A stretch of 64,000 bases of DNA from Lolium rigidum (taxonomy: Eukaryota; Streptophyta; Magnoliopsida; Poales; Poaceae): the NCBI RefSeq assembly GCF_022539505.1, contig NC_061510.1, forward strand, positions 397,154,249 through 397,218,248, written 5' to 3'. The notes under the pieces are model-generated. The model had not been told where the DNA came from. It was given only the letters and a program-made list of their open reading frames with translations, and made no database searches. Shown one piece after another: positions 10,780 to 20,350 of this stretch; the first letter of the stretch is position 1, and each line of letters opens with the position of its first letter. Position numbers and translations under genes: made by a program.

Positions 10780-11466
10780 AGCGCTGAGGATCCTCCGGAG
10801 GTTAATTTCCTCCGAACCTCCGAGTCCTTCAAGCGACACGTGTACCTCCAACCACCACCTACATACATACCGCTCTCTCTCTCTCATGACCTCAGGAATC
10901 GAAGTGAGAAAACAAATAAAAAATCACCCTGTAGGAACACCGCGTCGCACCGAATAAAAAGTTCGGCGAGGGACCTCGCCGGCAACGAGTCAACTCCGGC
11001 TGGAAGCACCACCGCCTCTTCTCGTAGCATCTACTCGTCCTCCTTGCAGAACCGCCTCCCACCAATTGAAGCGTCGTCGTCCACCTATGTAGCATCGCTG
11101 GCAGCACCGCCGCCACGACTGGCCGCACCACCGCCCTCGCCGGTAGCACTGTTGCCCCCGTAGGAATCATCGGTGGCGCTCGCTTGCAGCAGCCGTTATC
11201 GGCCTTTGCAGCTCCGGTGGAAAGCCTTTGCAGCTTTGGCGGCCATCCTTTGTAGCTCCGGCGGTGGGGATTTGCAGCTCCAGCTCCTACCATTTGCAGC
11301 TCCGGTGGCCAAAAATTGCAGCTCCTGCTCCTGCCATTTGCAGCTCCGGTGGCCAAAAATTGCAGCTCCAGCTCCCGCCATTTGCAGCTCCGGTGGCTGG
11401 AAATTGCAGTTCCACCCCACAACATATGCATCTCCACCGCTACCGTCGGGGCTCATGATTCATAGC
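10780..11466. repeat. GC-rich element, left part, with 44-bp tandem repeats at 11220-11410
   Basis: The core is a short tandem array built on TTTGCAGCTCCGGTGGCC. Two successive copies of a 44-bp unit (ATTTGCAGCTCCGGTGGCC, then AAAAATTGCAGCTCC) and partial flanking copies lie at about 11220-11410. Similar TGCAGC-rich sequence resumes at 15814, so the Copia element at 11467-15808 split one older element. Both outer edges carry loosely similar CCTCCGA or GGCTCCG...CACGTGT or CGCGTGT words in inverted orientation (about 10795-10850 and 16490-16525), a hint of diverged terminal repeats. Confidence 0.45.
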
Positions 11467-11657
11467 AGAAGTAATGCAGGAATTGGCAGTTTGTATTGCT
11501 TCAGAGAAGTGGTACACATAGAGGATGAGTAGGACGTGGGTCACGAAGGAGTCCCACGACTATCTCTGGATCCTAGCGATCAGGAGCTACCCTATGACTA
11601 GGAACACATGTACATATAACGGTCAGAACAATACATGTACAACTATATATTTCTACA
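11467..11657 (-). repeat. Copia 3' LTR
   Basis: 191 bp, near-identical to 15618-15808 with only a few substitutions, which suggests a fairly recent insertion. The minus-strand start is TGTAGAA. The LTR end is set by the primer site next to the partner copy and is CT rather than the usual CA. Confidence 0.88.
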
Positions 11658-12060
11658 GCCCCCCGCAGTCAGAACGGCGCCGGCGACGACGTTCAGACTG
11701 GATCGGAAATCTTCAAAGACACCTGTAGGCAAGCCCTTCGTAAAAATGTCAGCGTACTGCGAACTGGTGGGTACGTGTAGAACACGAGCTTCACTGAGGG
11801 CGACACGATCGCGGACGAAGTGCAGGTCGATCTCGACGTGCTTTGTCCGCTGGTGCTGCACGGGGTTGCTGGACAGGTTCATCGCCGACACATTGTCGAA
11901 GTAGACGACAGTCGCTCGTGACGGTGACCGGTGGAGCTCCATGAGCAACTGGCGGAGCCAGCATGACTCAGCAGTGTAGTTGGCGACGTCGCGATATTGG
12001 CTGCGGTGGTGTGTGGAGTGGTGGTCGGAGCTGGCCAGGTGGGGAGAGGATGGCACAATG
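11658..12060 (-). pseudogene. Copia RNase H C-terminal remnant
   Basis: The minus-strand frame contains YTAESCWLRQLLMELH, VVYFDNVSAMNLSSNPV, RTKHVEIDLHFVRDRV and ADIFTKGLP, the standard end of Copia polyproteins. It joins the tail of the integrase in a different frame near 12000-12060, with no reverse transcriptase between. RNase H N-terminal residues are also missing. Confidence 0.85.
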
Positions 12061-13215
12061 ATTGCGCACGGCTCCCGGAGAGGATCGGATCAGGTGGGTT
12101 GGGATCTCCTGTGGCGAGGGGATTTGTAGCATGTGGTGTGGAAAGTGTGTATGGAAAGATAGCCTCATTGAAAACTACGTGTCTGGAGATGATAACTTTG
12201 CGAGTCTCGAGGTCGAGGCAATGATAGCCCTTGTGCTCTTGGGGATAGCCTATGAAGATGCAACGAGTGGATCGTGGTGCAAGCTTGTGATCACTAGTGG
12301 TGTAGGCATTTGGGAAGCAAAGGCAGCCGGAAGTACGGAGATGATCATAGGTTGGGTGTACGCCAAAAATGCGTAAGTGGGGTGTGTCATTGGAGATGGC
12401 ACGAGAGGGGCGGATGTTTAATAAGTGTGTGGCGGTGTATAGTGCCTCGACCCAGAAGGGAGGTGGTAACTTGGCCTGAAAAAGTAGAGTGCGTGTGATA
12501 TCATTTGTGCTGCGGATGAGGCGTTCGGCACACCCATTTTGTGCAGAGGTGTACGGGCAGGATAAGCGGAGGGAGATTCCATGAGAGGAAAGGTAAGTGC
12601 GTAGGTCAGTGTTAAGGAACTCTCCTCCATTGTCACATTGGAGACATCTAACGGTGGTGTGAAATTGGGTGTTGACAAAGATGAAGAATCGTTGGAGGGT
12701 GTCACTAGTATCAGACTTTGCATGTAATGGGAATGTCCAGGAAAAATGTGAAAAATCGTCAAGCACAACAAGGTAATATTTGTAACCTGAAAAACTAGTA
12801 ATCGGTGAGGTCCATAAGTCACAATGAATTAGATCAAATGTGGCAGTGACACGTGAATGAGAAATGGAAAAAGGTAGCCGTGTTTGCTTTCCAAGCTGAC
12901 AAGCATCACAAAATGAGGGAGTGATAGGATTCTTATTACATGATGAAAGAAATTGTAAAGGTAAATGGGACAAGACTGATGAACTAGGGTGGCCAAGCCG
13001 TCTGTGCCATAGATCGCTGGAAGCTAGGAGCGCTGTGGAAGTGGTGGTGCCATTATTGCCGAAGAATGGATAGAGATCACCGGAGCTGTCGGACCTCATG
13101 AGTATGCGCTGGGTTGCCAGATCCTTCAAAGGGAATCCAAATGGATCAAATTCCACGGAACAAGAATTATCACGAGAGAATTTACGAGTGCTGATAAGAT
13201 TTTTGACTATGTGTG
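12060..13215 (-). pseudogene. Copia integrase region
   Basis: Minus-strand frame with GAG-pre-integrase (LWHRRLGHPSSSVLSHLPL, CDACQLGKQTRLPF) and the integrase core: first Asp in FDLIHCDLW, second in CDNGGEF, and Glu in SAQNGCAERLIRS. The C-terminal block RCIFIGYPQEHKGYHCLDL follows. The catalytic triad is intact. A frameshift near 13212 separates it from gag-protease, and downstream the frame runs into low-complexity sequence where reverse transcriptase should begin. Confidence 0.88.
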
Positions 13216-14353
13216 GGGGAAACTAGAACATCATTGAGGCGGAAGGGGCGGGAGGTGAGGTTGGTGGTGCATGTGGCAACTACAGGGAGACGAGAACCAT
13301 TGCCAACAACTATATGTTGAGAAACATGCTTTAATGGAGAATGAGACGAGGTTAAGTTACCAGAGTTGCCGGTGACGTGGGACGACGCGCCGGAGTCCAT
13401 GATCCACTCGCTTTGTGGTGGGAACGTCGTGCCGTAGTTGATGGAGTGGTTGACCATGGCGTTGTGATCCCACGAGGGAGCGTTGTAGATGGGAGCTGGT
13501 TCCGGAGGCGCGGACGACATCACATGTTCCTGGCCGTAGGGCATGACCGGATAGGCCTGGGCCTGGGCACCAGGACGGGGGCCGAGCACGTTGTAGGAGT
13601 TCGGCGGGATCCATGGAGCGCGTGGAGGAGGGAACGGGACGCTGGCAGGCGCGAAGTAGCCCCACCAAGACTCTGGATCGCTGCCACGCCCAGAATTGGT
13701 GTCGCCGTGCCCGCGTCCACCGATGTTGGGAGCACGTCCACGCCCTTGGCCACCGCCATGGTACTGCTGCGGACCGCCGGCGTTTTGGGAGGTGTTCTGG
13801 CCGCGGCCTTGGTAGCCAGGGATAGGATTCTTCCCCTTGTAGTTCGGGCTGATGCCAGCCTTGCGCTGCTGCCTGCCAGCGGGGCCACCGCCATGGTGCT
13901 GCTGCCCTCCACCACTGCTGGCCTGGCCGCGATCGTCGCCGTGGGCAACCATGACCTGGGAGCCCTCCTCCTTTTGCTCGGTGTCGTCGGAGACCTCGGT
14001 GAGCTGGAGACGCGCGCATGCGTCGGAGAAGGTGATCGGCGTGGGGGAGTTCTTGAGGATCTCAGCCTGGAGCTTGTACTTCTTGCCGAGGCCGTCGAGG
14101 AACTGGAACGCGAGGTCGCGATCGTCGATCGGGCGGCCGATGGCGGCGAGGTCGTCGACGATGGCTTGAAGCTTGCTGGCGTACGTGGCGATGGGCCGGT
14201 CACCGCGTGGAGAGTGGCGGAACGCCTTGCTGAGGTACTGGTAGCGCGACGTCTGGTTGTTGTTGAAGAAGCCGTGGAGACGAGCCCACATCGTGCCGGC
14301 GTGGCCGTCCGCGCCGCTGACAAGTCGATGGAGGTCGTCGAAGAGGGTGTCCA
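13182..14353 (-). pseudogene. Copia gag (main part) and protease
   Basis: UBN2-type gag: LFDDLHRLVSGADGHAGTMW and FRHSPRGDRPIATYASKL, followed by a Gly/Gln-rich tail (GGGQQHHGGG, GRGQNTSQ), then the aspartic protease motif WIMDSGASSHVTGN. No CCHC knuckle is obvious. The N-terminus is carried by 15186-15432, on the far side of the hAT-like insertion. Confidence 0.85.
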
Positions 14354-15177
14354 AGGTTTTAAATAGCGTGCTATTTCATTTAGCGAGGACCTTCTCCAAA
14401 CGCTATGCACGTTATAGCATGCTATAGCGCGCTATATATAAAATAGCGTTTGCAAAAAGATAAGCAAATGTTAAGGATTTCGGCAACTAAAATCTTGTCC
14501 AGCAGACAAATTGCATAACCAGATCGCTCAAAGTACATTCCCAAGACCAAATTAAAGACAACATTTTTCAATACATACTAACATTATGATTTATAGCCAA
14601 GGAGGCAACAACAAAGGTGAAAGCACTCATTCAGAATCGGAAGAAGAATGCATGGCTCATCTACAAATCGCAGGATAGCTTGTACGCTACCAATCTAGTC
14701 ATCTACACATCAATAGTTCAATACATCTAAGCATCTAAAAATCAGGATGAGGAGGAGGTTCTAGTCAGCTCTAACCTTGGGGGTGATTTTCCTAAGGCGT
14801 CTCCGACATCCGAGCCGGAGGAAGTAGCCGACGGAACCCTTTGGGAGGAAGCAACGGACGCCGACGTCACGCTGGAAGAGGCAGCCACCACCGTCACTAG
14901 GTTTTGCCGTACGTGTACGGGCTTTAGGTATTTAGCTTTGTTGGGGAAATTGGACTTTTGGGCGGATGGGTTGGCATGCATTTTTGGACCGTTGTTTTTT
15001 GTAGCTAAACGTTTTAGCGCCGCTACGTGTTATGTGTTTTAGCGCGATTTAGCACGATTTAACGTGTTATTTCGTGTTTAGCACTGTAGCGACCATTTTC
15101 GGTCAAATATAACGTGGAGGGTCCAAATCCGCTATTGCGCGCTAAAACCGGCGAAATTACGTGCTATTTAAAACCTT
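14354..15177. mobile_element. hAT-like non-autonomous DNA transposon (824 bp)
   Basis: Ends are AGGTTTTAAATAGCGTGC on the left and the inverse of AAGGTTTTAAATAGCACG on the right. An 8-bp direct repeat GGTGTCCA flanks it (14346-14353 and 15178-15185), the length expected for hAT. Subterminal words TAGCGCGCTAT and AGCGCGATTTAGCACG recur. No intact transposase is present; a Ser-rich minus-strand frame at 14742-14981 could be a transposase relic. Removing the element and one repeat makes the Copia gag frame continuous. Confidence 0.88.
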
Positions 15178-15185
15178 GGTGTCCA

Positions 15186-15432
15186 TGAACCAGAGGGAGA
15201 GATGTATATCGACAGCGAGCCAGTCATCGTCGGGATCAGTAGGCGCTGCCCCCTCGGTGACATGATCGAGGGCTTTGTACATCCTGAGAAGAAGGAGCAT
15301 GATCTGCCTCCACTTGGAGAAATTGGCACCGGAGGAAGCGACTTGGAACTTGATGTGATCTGTGATGTGGATATTGAGAATAGCCAGATTTGAGGTATGG
15401 GGTGGGCGTATGGGTGGGACAGTGGTGGCCAT
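15186..15432 (-). pseudogene. Copia gag N-terminus
   Basis: The minus-strand frame begins MATTVPPI and includes the UBN2 signature words NFSKWRQIMLLLLRMYKAL and WLAVDIHLSLWFMDT, where it meets the hAT-like insertion. The remainder continues in 13182-14353. Confidence 0.85.
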
Positions 15433-15617
15433 GGCCGTGGTGGGGATTACCGGTAGAGATTAGGAGAGTCCGTTGAGGTTGAGAGGATCTAGATTTAGGG
15501 GATCGCCGTGAAGGGGAGTTGGCGGCGCTCGCGGCATGCCGGAGAATTGTGGCATGGGCGTGTGTGGGTCGTGAGGAGGAAGAAGCATCGGCCATGAGCA
15601 CGGAGGCCCTGATACCA

Positions 15618-15808
15618 AGAAGTAATGCAGGAATTGGCAGTTTGTATTGCTTCAGAGAAGTGGTACAAATAGAGGATGAGTAGGACGTGGGTCACGAAGG
15701 AGTCCCACGACTATCTCTGATTCCTAGCGATCAGGAGCTACCCTATGACTAGGAACACAGGTACATTTAACGGTCAGAACAATACATGTACATCTATATA
15801 TTTCTACA
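15618..15808 (-). repeat. Copia 5' LTR
   Basis: 191 bp, partner of 11467-11657. The primer-binding site TGGTATCAG lies immediately inside on the minus strand (complement of 15609-15617). Confidence 0.88.
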
Positions 15809-15813
15809 AAAGC

Positions 15814-16535
15814 AGTGTCGCCTCCCCTTGCAGGAGCTACGGCCGCCGCTCGAAGCAGCGCCGGTATGCTGTAGCAGCACCGGCGGCGTGGCCTCGCAGC
15901 ACCGCCGTGGCGCCACCTCCCTTGCTGTAGCAAGGACGACCGCCATGGAGCCGCCTTCATCTTGCTGCAGCAGCAGCATCACAGAGCTATTGTAGGCTTG
16001 TGGCGGAGCTGATGAGCTCGGGCTCCACAGCCCACTCCTTGCAGCAATAGCCGCCGCCGCCTCTGGCAGCGCCGCCGGGCAACAATGGTGTACTGCTGCG
16101 GGCCTCCCTTTTGCAGCGAGGCAGCGCATTTTGCGTCGATGGCGTCACATCGAAGGGGTAGAAGAGAGGCTACAGGTCCTTGCAGCAAGGACAAAAACCT
16201 CCGCCCCCGCTCCCTCCTGCAACGCCGACGAGGTCGGTCCGAGAAGAGCACGTGCCGTGGCCGAAGCTTCGAGTGCCTACTGTAAGCTAGGAGGGAGGCG
16301 GTGGAGAAGTCGCTGTTCATGTTGCGAGAGGTGGAGGTGGAGGTGGAGGCGGCGTCAGATCGCGTGGAGGCGGAGGCGACGAGCGCTGGCCGCAGGAAAC
16401 AGGATTTCGTCGAGCTCTCGATGCAGAGGATTTGGGGATTGGAGAAACGTAGGAGAAAGATAAGGGAGAGAGAACGGTGCTGTGGGACCCGCGAACACGC
16501 GTCGTGAGACGGAGCCGAAGGTTGCTTCTCACGGA
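15814..16535. repeat. GC-rich TGCAGC element, right part
   Basis: Continuation of the sequence interrupted at 11466. TTGCAGCAA, CTTGCTGCAGCAGCAGC and a GAGGTGGAGGTGGAGGTG run near 16325-16350 recur. Open frames exist on both strands but are repeat-driven and carry no known domain. Confidence 0.4.
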
Positions 16536-16660
16536 TAGGGATGGCAATGGGGCCCCGTTCCCTGCAAACCCGTGGGGAATTCATCTATTAGAGGACGGGT
16601 ATGGGTAACTTTCATCCCCATAAGTCAAAATGGGGATGGGGATTAAAAGGTCTCCCCATC

Positions 16661-17049
16661 TGACATAGGCATCCCAGATGGGACTGCCGGAGATAGTACC
16701 CGGGGTTTACTGGAAGCCCATTACCCGAAGATTATGAAGTCCGGAAGCCCATGAAGATGTCGACTATGGAAAGAAGAGATAGATTAGGAATATAGAGATT
16801 TGTAACTTCATGGGTCGGATTCAAAGAGTCCCTCGACAATTTAACTTGTGTAATACGAAACCCTTGGCTCCGCCTCCTATATAAGGGAGAGTCGAGGGAC
16901 AAACAAAGGACCGATCTTATTGTCAATCCAACCCTAGTTTTTAGCAGTCGAGCACCTTTTCGGCTGAAACCTTCGAGATCTACTTGCCCTCTACTTCCGC
17001 GAAATCCAAGTCTACAACTTGTAGGCATTGACAAGTTAATACCTTGTCA
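16661..17049 (+). repeat. Gypsy A 5' LTR
   Basis: Begins TGACATAGGC and ends TACCTTGTCA. A TATATAAG box at 16878-16885 precedes GGGAGAGTCGAGGG, a likely promoter. Confidence 0.92.
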
Positions 17050-17095
17050 ATTGGCGCCGTCTGTGGGAATTAGAGGCGACAAGGAGCTGATCTCG

Positions 17096-17837
17096 ATGGC
17101 ACGTTCAACATCGTCGACATCTTCGGTGGCAAGCAACGCGATGGACGGAGGTAAACAAATCGAAACTGGTCTTGTCGATTTTGTACCCAACCCTCCCGCC
17201 CGTATGGATGCATATGCGTATCTGGAGGAGCCAATGGAGATGACGTTCGAAGGTTTCCACTTCCGCGCCGGGAAGGAAGGATCGCATCGCCTCGTAACGC
17301 CGATTTCGTTGGGTTCGTTGGCGGTCGACACCGATTTCTCGGGATCATCATCATCGTTCGAGACAGGCGACGAGGAGATCTCACCGCCACGTTTCATCAA
17401 GCCCGAGTCAAGCGGAAAACTCGTCGACATCTTCGGCAACATGTCCTTCGGGTCGCATGCATACTCAGATCTAAGCAGCGACTCAGAGAGCATCGACAAC
17501 TTCGACTTCATCGACATATCTACCTCAGTTCGAGCGGTTCTCACCAATCCGCGCGACGGTGTCACCAACTCCAGGAGGAACAACCCGACAACATATCATC
17601 AAGTCTATGTAATCGGAGAGACGAGTCGCCCACAGGAGGAAACATCAGAGGCTTTCGATGATTTGGAAAATCCATACATCGATCCCGCTGATCTCACGCG
17701 AGGTTTGGGCACCAAATATGTCGGGCCTACACCAAGAAAGAGGCTACTGCTTCCGCAAGAAGCCTGGGACAGAGCAACAAGAGCCATGAATGGCACGGAT
17801 CCGATGACCACCACTGCAAATTTAGAGGAGATGCAGG
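17096..17837 (+). pseudogene. Gypsy A gag leader, part 1
   Basis: The frame from ATG 17096 (MARSTSSTSSVASNAMDGG) is open back to the primer site and runs to the B1 insertion at EEMQ. It is acidic and Ser-rich with no catalytic motif, as expected for the variable N-terminal region of Tat gag. It continues in frame at 24535 once B1 and one GCAGG copy are set aside. Confidence 0.75.
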
Positions 17838-19433
17838 TGATACGTCTCCGACGTATCGATAATTTCTTGTGTTCCATGCCACATTATTGATAATATCTAC
17901 ATGTTTTATGCACACTTTATGTCATATTCGTGCATTTTCTGGAACTAACCTATTAACAAGATGCCGAAGAGCCAGTTGCTGTTTTCTGCTGTTTTTGGTT
18001 TCAGAAATCCTAGTAACGAAATATTCTCGGAATTGGACGAAATCAACGCCCAGGGTCCTATTTTGCCACGAAGCTTCCAGAAGATCGAAGAGGAGACGAA
18101 GTGGGGCCACGAGGCGGCCAGACTACAGGGCGGCGCGGCCTAGGTCTTGGCCGCGCGGCCCTGTCATCTGGGCCCCTCGTGCCGCCCCTTGACCTGCCCT
18201 TCCGCCTACAAATAGTCTTCGTCGCGAAACCCACAGTACCGAGAGCCACGATACGGAAAACCTTCCAGAGACGCCGCCGCCGCCAATCCCATCTCGGGGG
18301 ATTCTGGAGATCTCCTCCGGCACCCTGCCGGAGAGGGGATTCATCTCCCGGAGGACTCTTCACCGCCATGGTCGCCTCCGGAGTGATGAGTGAGTAGTTC
18401 ACCCCTGGACTATGGGTCCATAGCAGTAGCTAGATGGTTGTCTTCTCCCCATTGTGCTTAATTGTCGGGTCTTGTGAGCTGCCGAACATGATCAAGATCA
18501 TCTATCTCGTAATTCTATATGTTGCGTTTGTTGGGATCCGATGAGTAGAGAATACTTGTTATGTTGATTATCAAAGTTATGTCTATGTGTTGTTTATGAT
18601 CTTGCATGCTCTCCGTTATTAGTAGATGCTCGGGCCAAGTTGATGCTAGTAACTCCAAGAGGGAGTATTTATGCTCGATAGTGGGTTCATGTCTCCGTGA
18701 ATCGGGGGAGTGAGAGAAACCTCTAAGATTATGGATGTGCTGTTGCCACTAGGGATAAAACATTGGTGCTATGTTCGAGGATGTCGTCACTGATTACATT
18801 ACGCGCAATACTTAATGCAATTGTCTGTTGTTAGCAACTTAATACTGTCGGGGGTTCGGATGATAACCTGAAGATGGACTTTTTAGGCATAGATGCATGC
18901 TGGATAGCGGTCTATGTACTTTGTCGTAATGCCCAATTAAATCTCACAGTACTCATCATAATATGTATGTGCATGGTCATGCCCTCTCTATTTATCAATT
19001 GCCCAAGCTGTAATTTGTTCACCCAACATGCTTGTTTATCTTATGGGAGAGACACCTCTAGTGAACTGTGGACCCCGGTCCTATTCTTTACATCGCATAC
19101 AATCTACCGCAATACTTGTTTTACTATTTTCTCGCAAACAATCATCTTCCACACAATACGGTTAATCCTTTGTTACAACAAGCCGGTGAGATTGACAACC
19201 TCACTTTGTTTCGTTGGGGCAAAGTACTTTGGTTGTGTTGTGCGGGTTCCACGTTGGCGCCGGAATCTCCGGTGTTGCGCCGCACTACATCCCGCCGCCA
19301 TCAACCTTCAACGTGCTTCTTGACTCCTACTGGTTCGATTAAACCTTGGTTTCTTTGTCGAGGGAAACTTGCCGCCGTGCGCATCACACCTTCCTCTTGG
19401 GGTTCCCAACGGACGTGTCAACTACACGCATCA
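17838..19433 (+). repeat. B1 5' LTR
   Basis: Starts with the hairpin GATACGTC-TCC-GACGTATC. It contains the palindrome GGCCGCGCGGCC near 18150 and CTACAAATAG near 18205. Short open frames recur in every copy of this LTR but are not supported as genes. Confidence 0.93.
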
Positions 19434-19756
19434 AGCAAATTTCTGGCGCCGTTGCCGGGGAGATCAAGACACGCTGCAAGGGGAGTCTCCACTTCCCAAT
19501 CTCTTTACTTTGTTTTTGTCTTGCTTTATTTTATTTACTACTTTGTTTGCTGCATTATATCAAAACACAAAAAAATTAGTTGCTAGTTTTACTTTATTTA
19601 CTCGTCTTGCACTCTATATCAAAAACACAAAAAAATTAGTTACTTGCATTTACTTTACTTGATTCATCATGTTTCCTTTTAATTTTACCACGAAAGACAT
19701 ACCGGTAGGACGTGGGTCTATAATTGGGAGAAATAATATAGAAGAATTTTTCAATC

Positions 19757-20350
19757 ATGTCGAGTACCGTTGAAGATTTTGAAGATAGACACTTGGTAGA
19801 ACTTGCTCCTACTTATGAAATTGCTGCTGCTCGCTTTAGTTCGCATGTTGGAAACTAAATTTGTTAATCTCAATCCTATAATCCAACACATGTTTCTCAC
19901 ACTTGGTGATATGGAAGAAGGGGAAAAGAAATATTTTGTTTTAGAAACCCTTCTTAGAGAATTTGGTGGTATAGCAAGAGAGGCTAGAAAGATCTTTGCT
20001 AAATATAATATGCTTGGTTCTTATACCAATTTTGTTAGTCTCCTTGAAAATATGGATATGGATAGAATAAAGTACACTAATAATATTAATGATGGTGGGG
20101 AGATCAAAGCACCAATACCATGTAAGCTCCTAGCGATGAATGATGCACTAGAAAATAACTATGCTTGGCTTGTTCCTGAAAATTTGTTTGATGAGAGTAG
20201 CAAGCCTAAGACTAATGAAAAGGGAGACGCTAAAACTTATGTATCCAATATACTATGCTTGGCTGAGAAAACTCCAAACCCCGCTGTAGATGCACCACCC
20301 TTTGATAATACTTTTTTTTTTTTTTTTTGAGAAATCCTTTGATAATACTT
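19757..20350 (+). pseudogene. B1 internal frame, gag-like, frameshifted
   Basis: ATG 19757 (MSSTVEDFEDRHLVELAPTY) stops at TAA after 33 residues. The reading continues in another frame with LGDMEEGEKKYFVLETLLRE and REARKIFAKYNMLGSY up to DAPPFDN. No nucleic-acid-binding or catalytic motif is visible. It is unlike the frame at the same place in B2 and B3. Position after the primer site suggests a gag-related protein; that is inference. Confidence 0.55.
20299..20350. mobile_element. 22-bp poly(T)-GAGAAAT micro-insertion with 15-bp target duplication
   Basis: CCTTTGATAATACTT occurs at 20299-20313 and 20336-20350 with T15-GAGAAAT between. B2 and B3 have the uninterrupted arrangement (TTGATAATACTTGATACAC at about 28035 and 56984), so the empty site is known. 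On the minus strand this is ATTTCTC-poly(A), the same signature as 1122-1166. Confidence 0.8.

Larger units (their letters stand above)
11467..15808 (-). mobile_element. Ty1/Copia retrotransposon lacking reverse transcriptase, with nested hAT-like insertion
   Basis: Two 191-bp LTRs (11467-11657 and 15618-15808) bound the element. On the minus strand the LTR begins TGTAGAAATATA, and just inside the right-hand copy is TGGTATCAGGGCC, the usual initiator-Met tRNA primer site of plant Copia elements. Flanking 5-mers ATAGC (11462-11466) and AAAGC (15809-15813) match at four of five bases, a likely target duplication. Order on the minus strand is gag, protease, integrase, then directly the end of RNase H. 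The reverse transcriptase is missing, so the copy is non-autonomous. An 824-bp insertion at 14354-15177 interrupts gag. Confidence 0.9.

Noticed and set aside
10892..11437. 181-codon minus-strand frame rich in Glu, Leu, Gln, Gly and Ala repeats
   Set aside because: It is translated tandem repeat (44-bp unit, not a multiple of three); several frames are open on both strands.
13377..14366. 329-codon + strand open frame
   Set aside because: It is antisense to the Copia gag and protease and arises from GC-rich codon composition.
18058..18402. Recurring 70-170-codon frames in every B LTR (MFHATLL..., MGPRGGQTTGRR..., MDPGPIL...)
   Set aside because: Their recurrence follows from LTR homology; they are in different lengths and frames in each copy and cross promoter elements.
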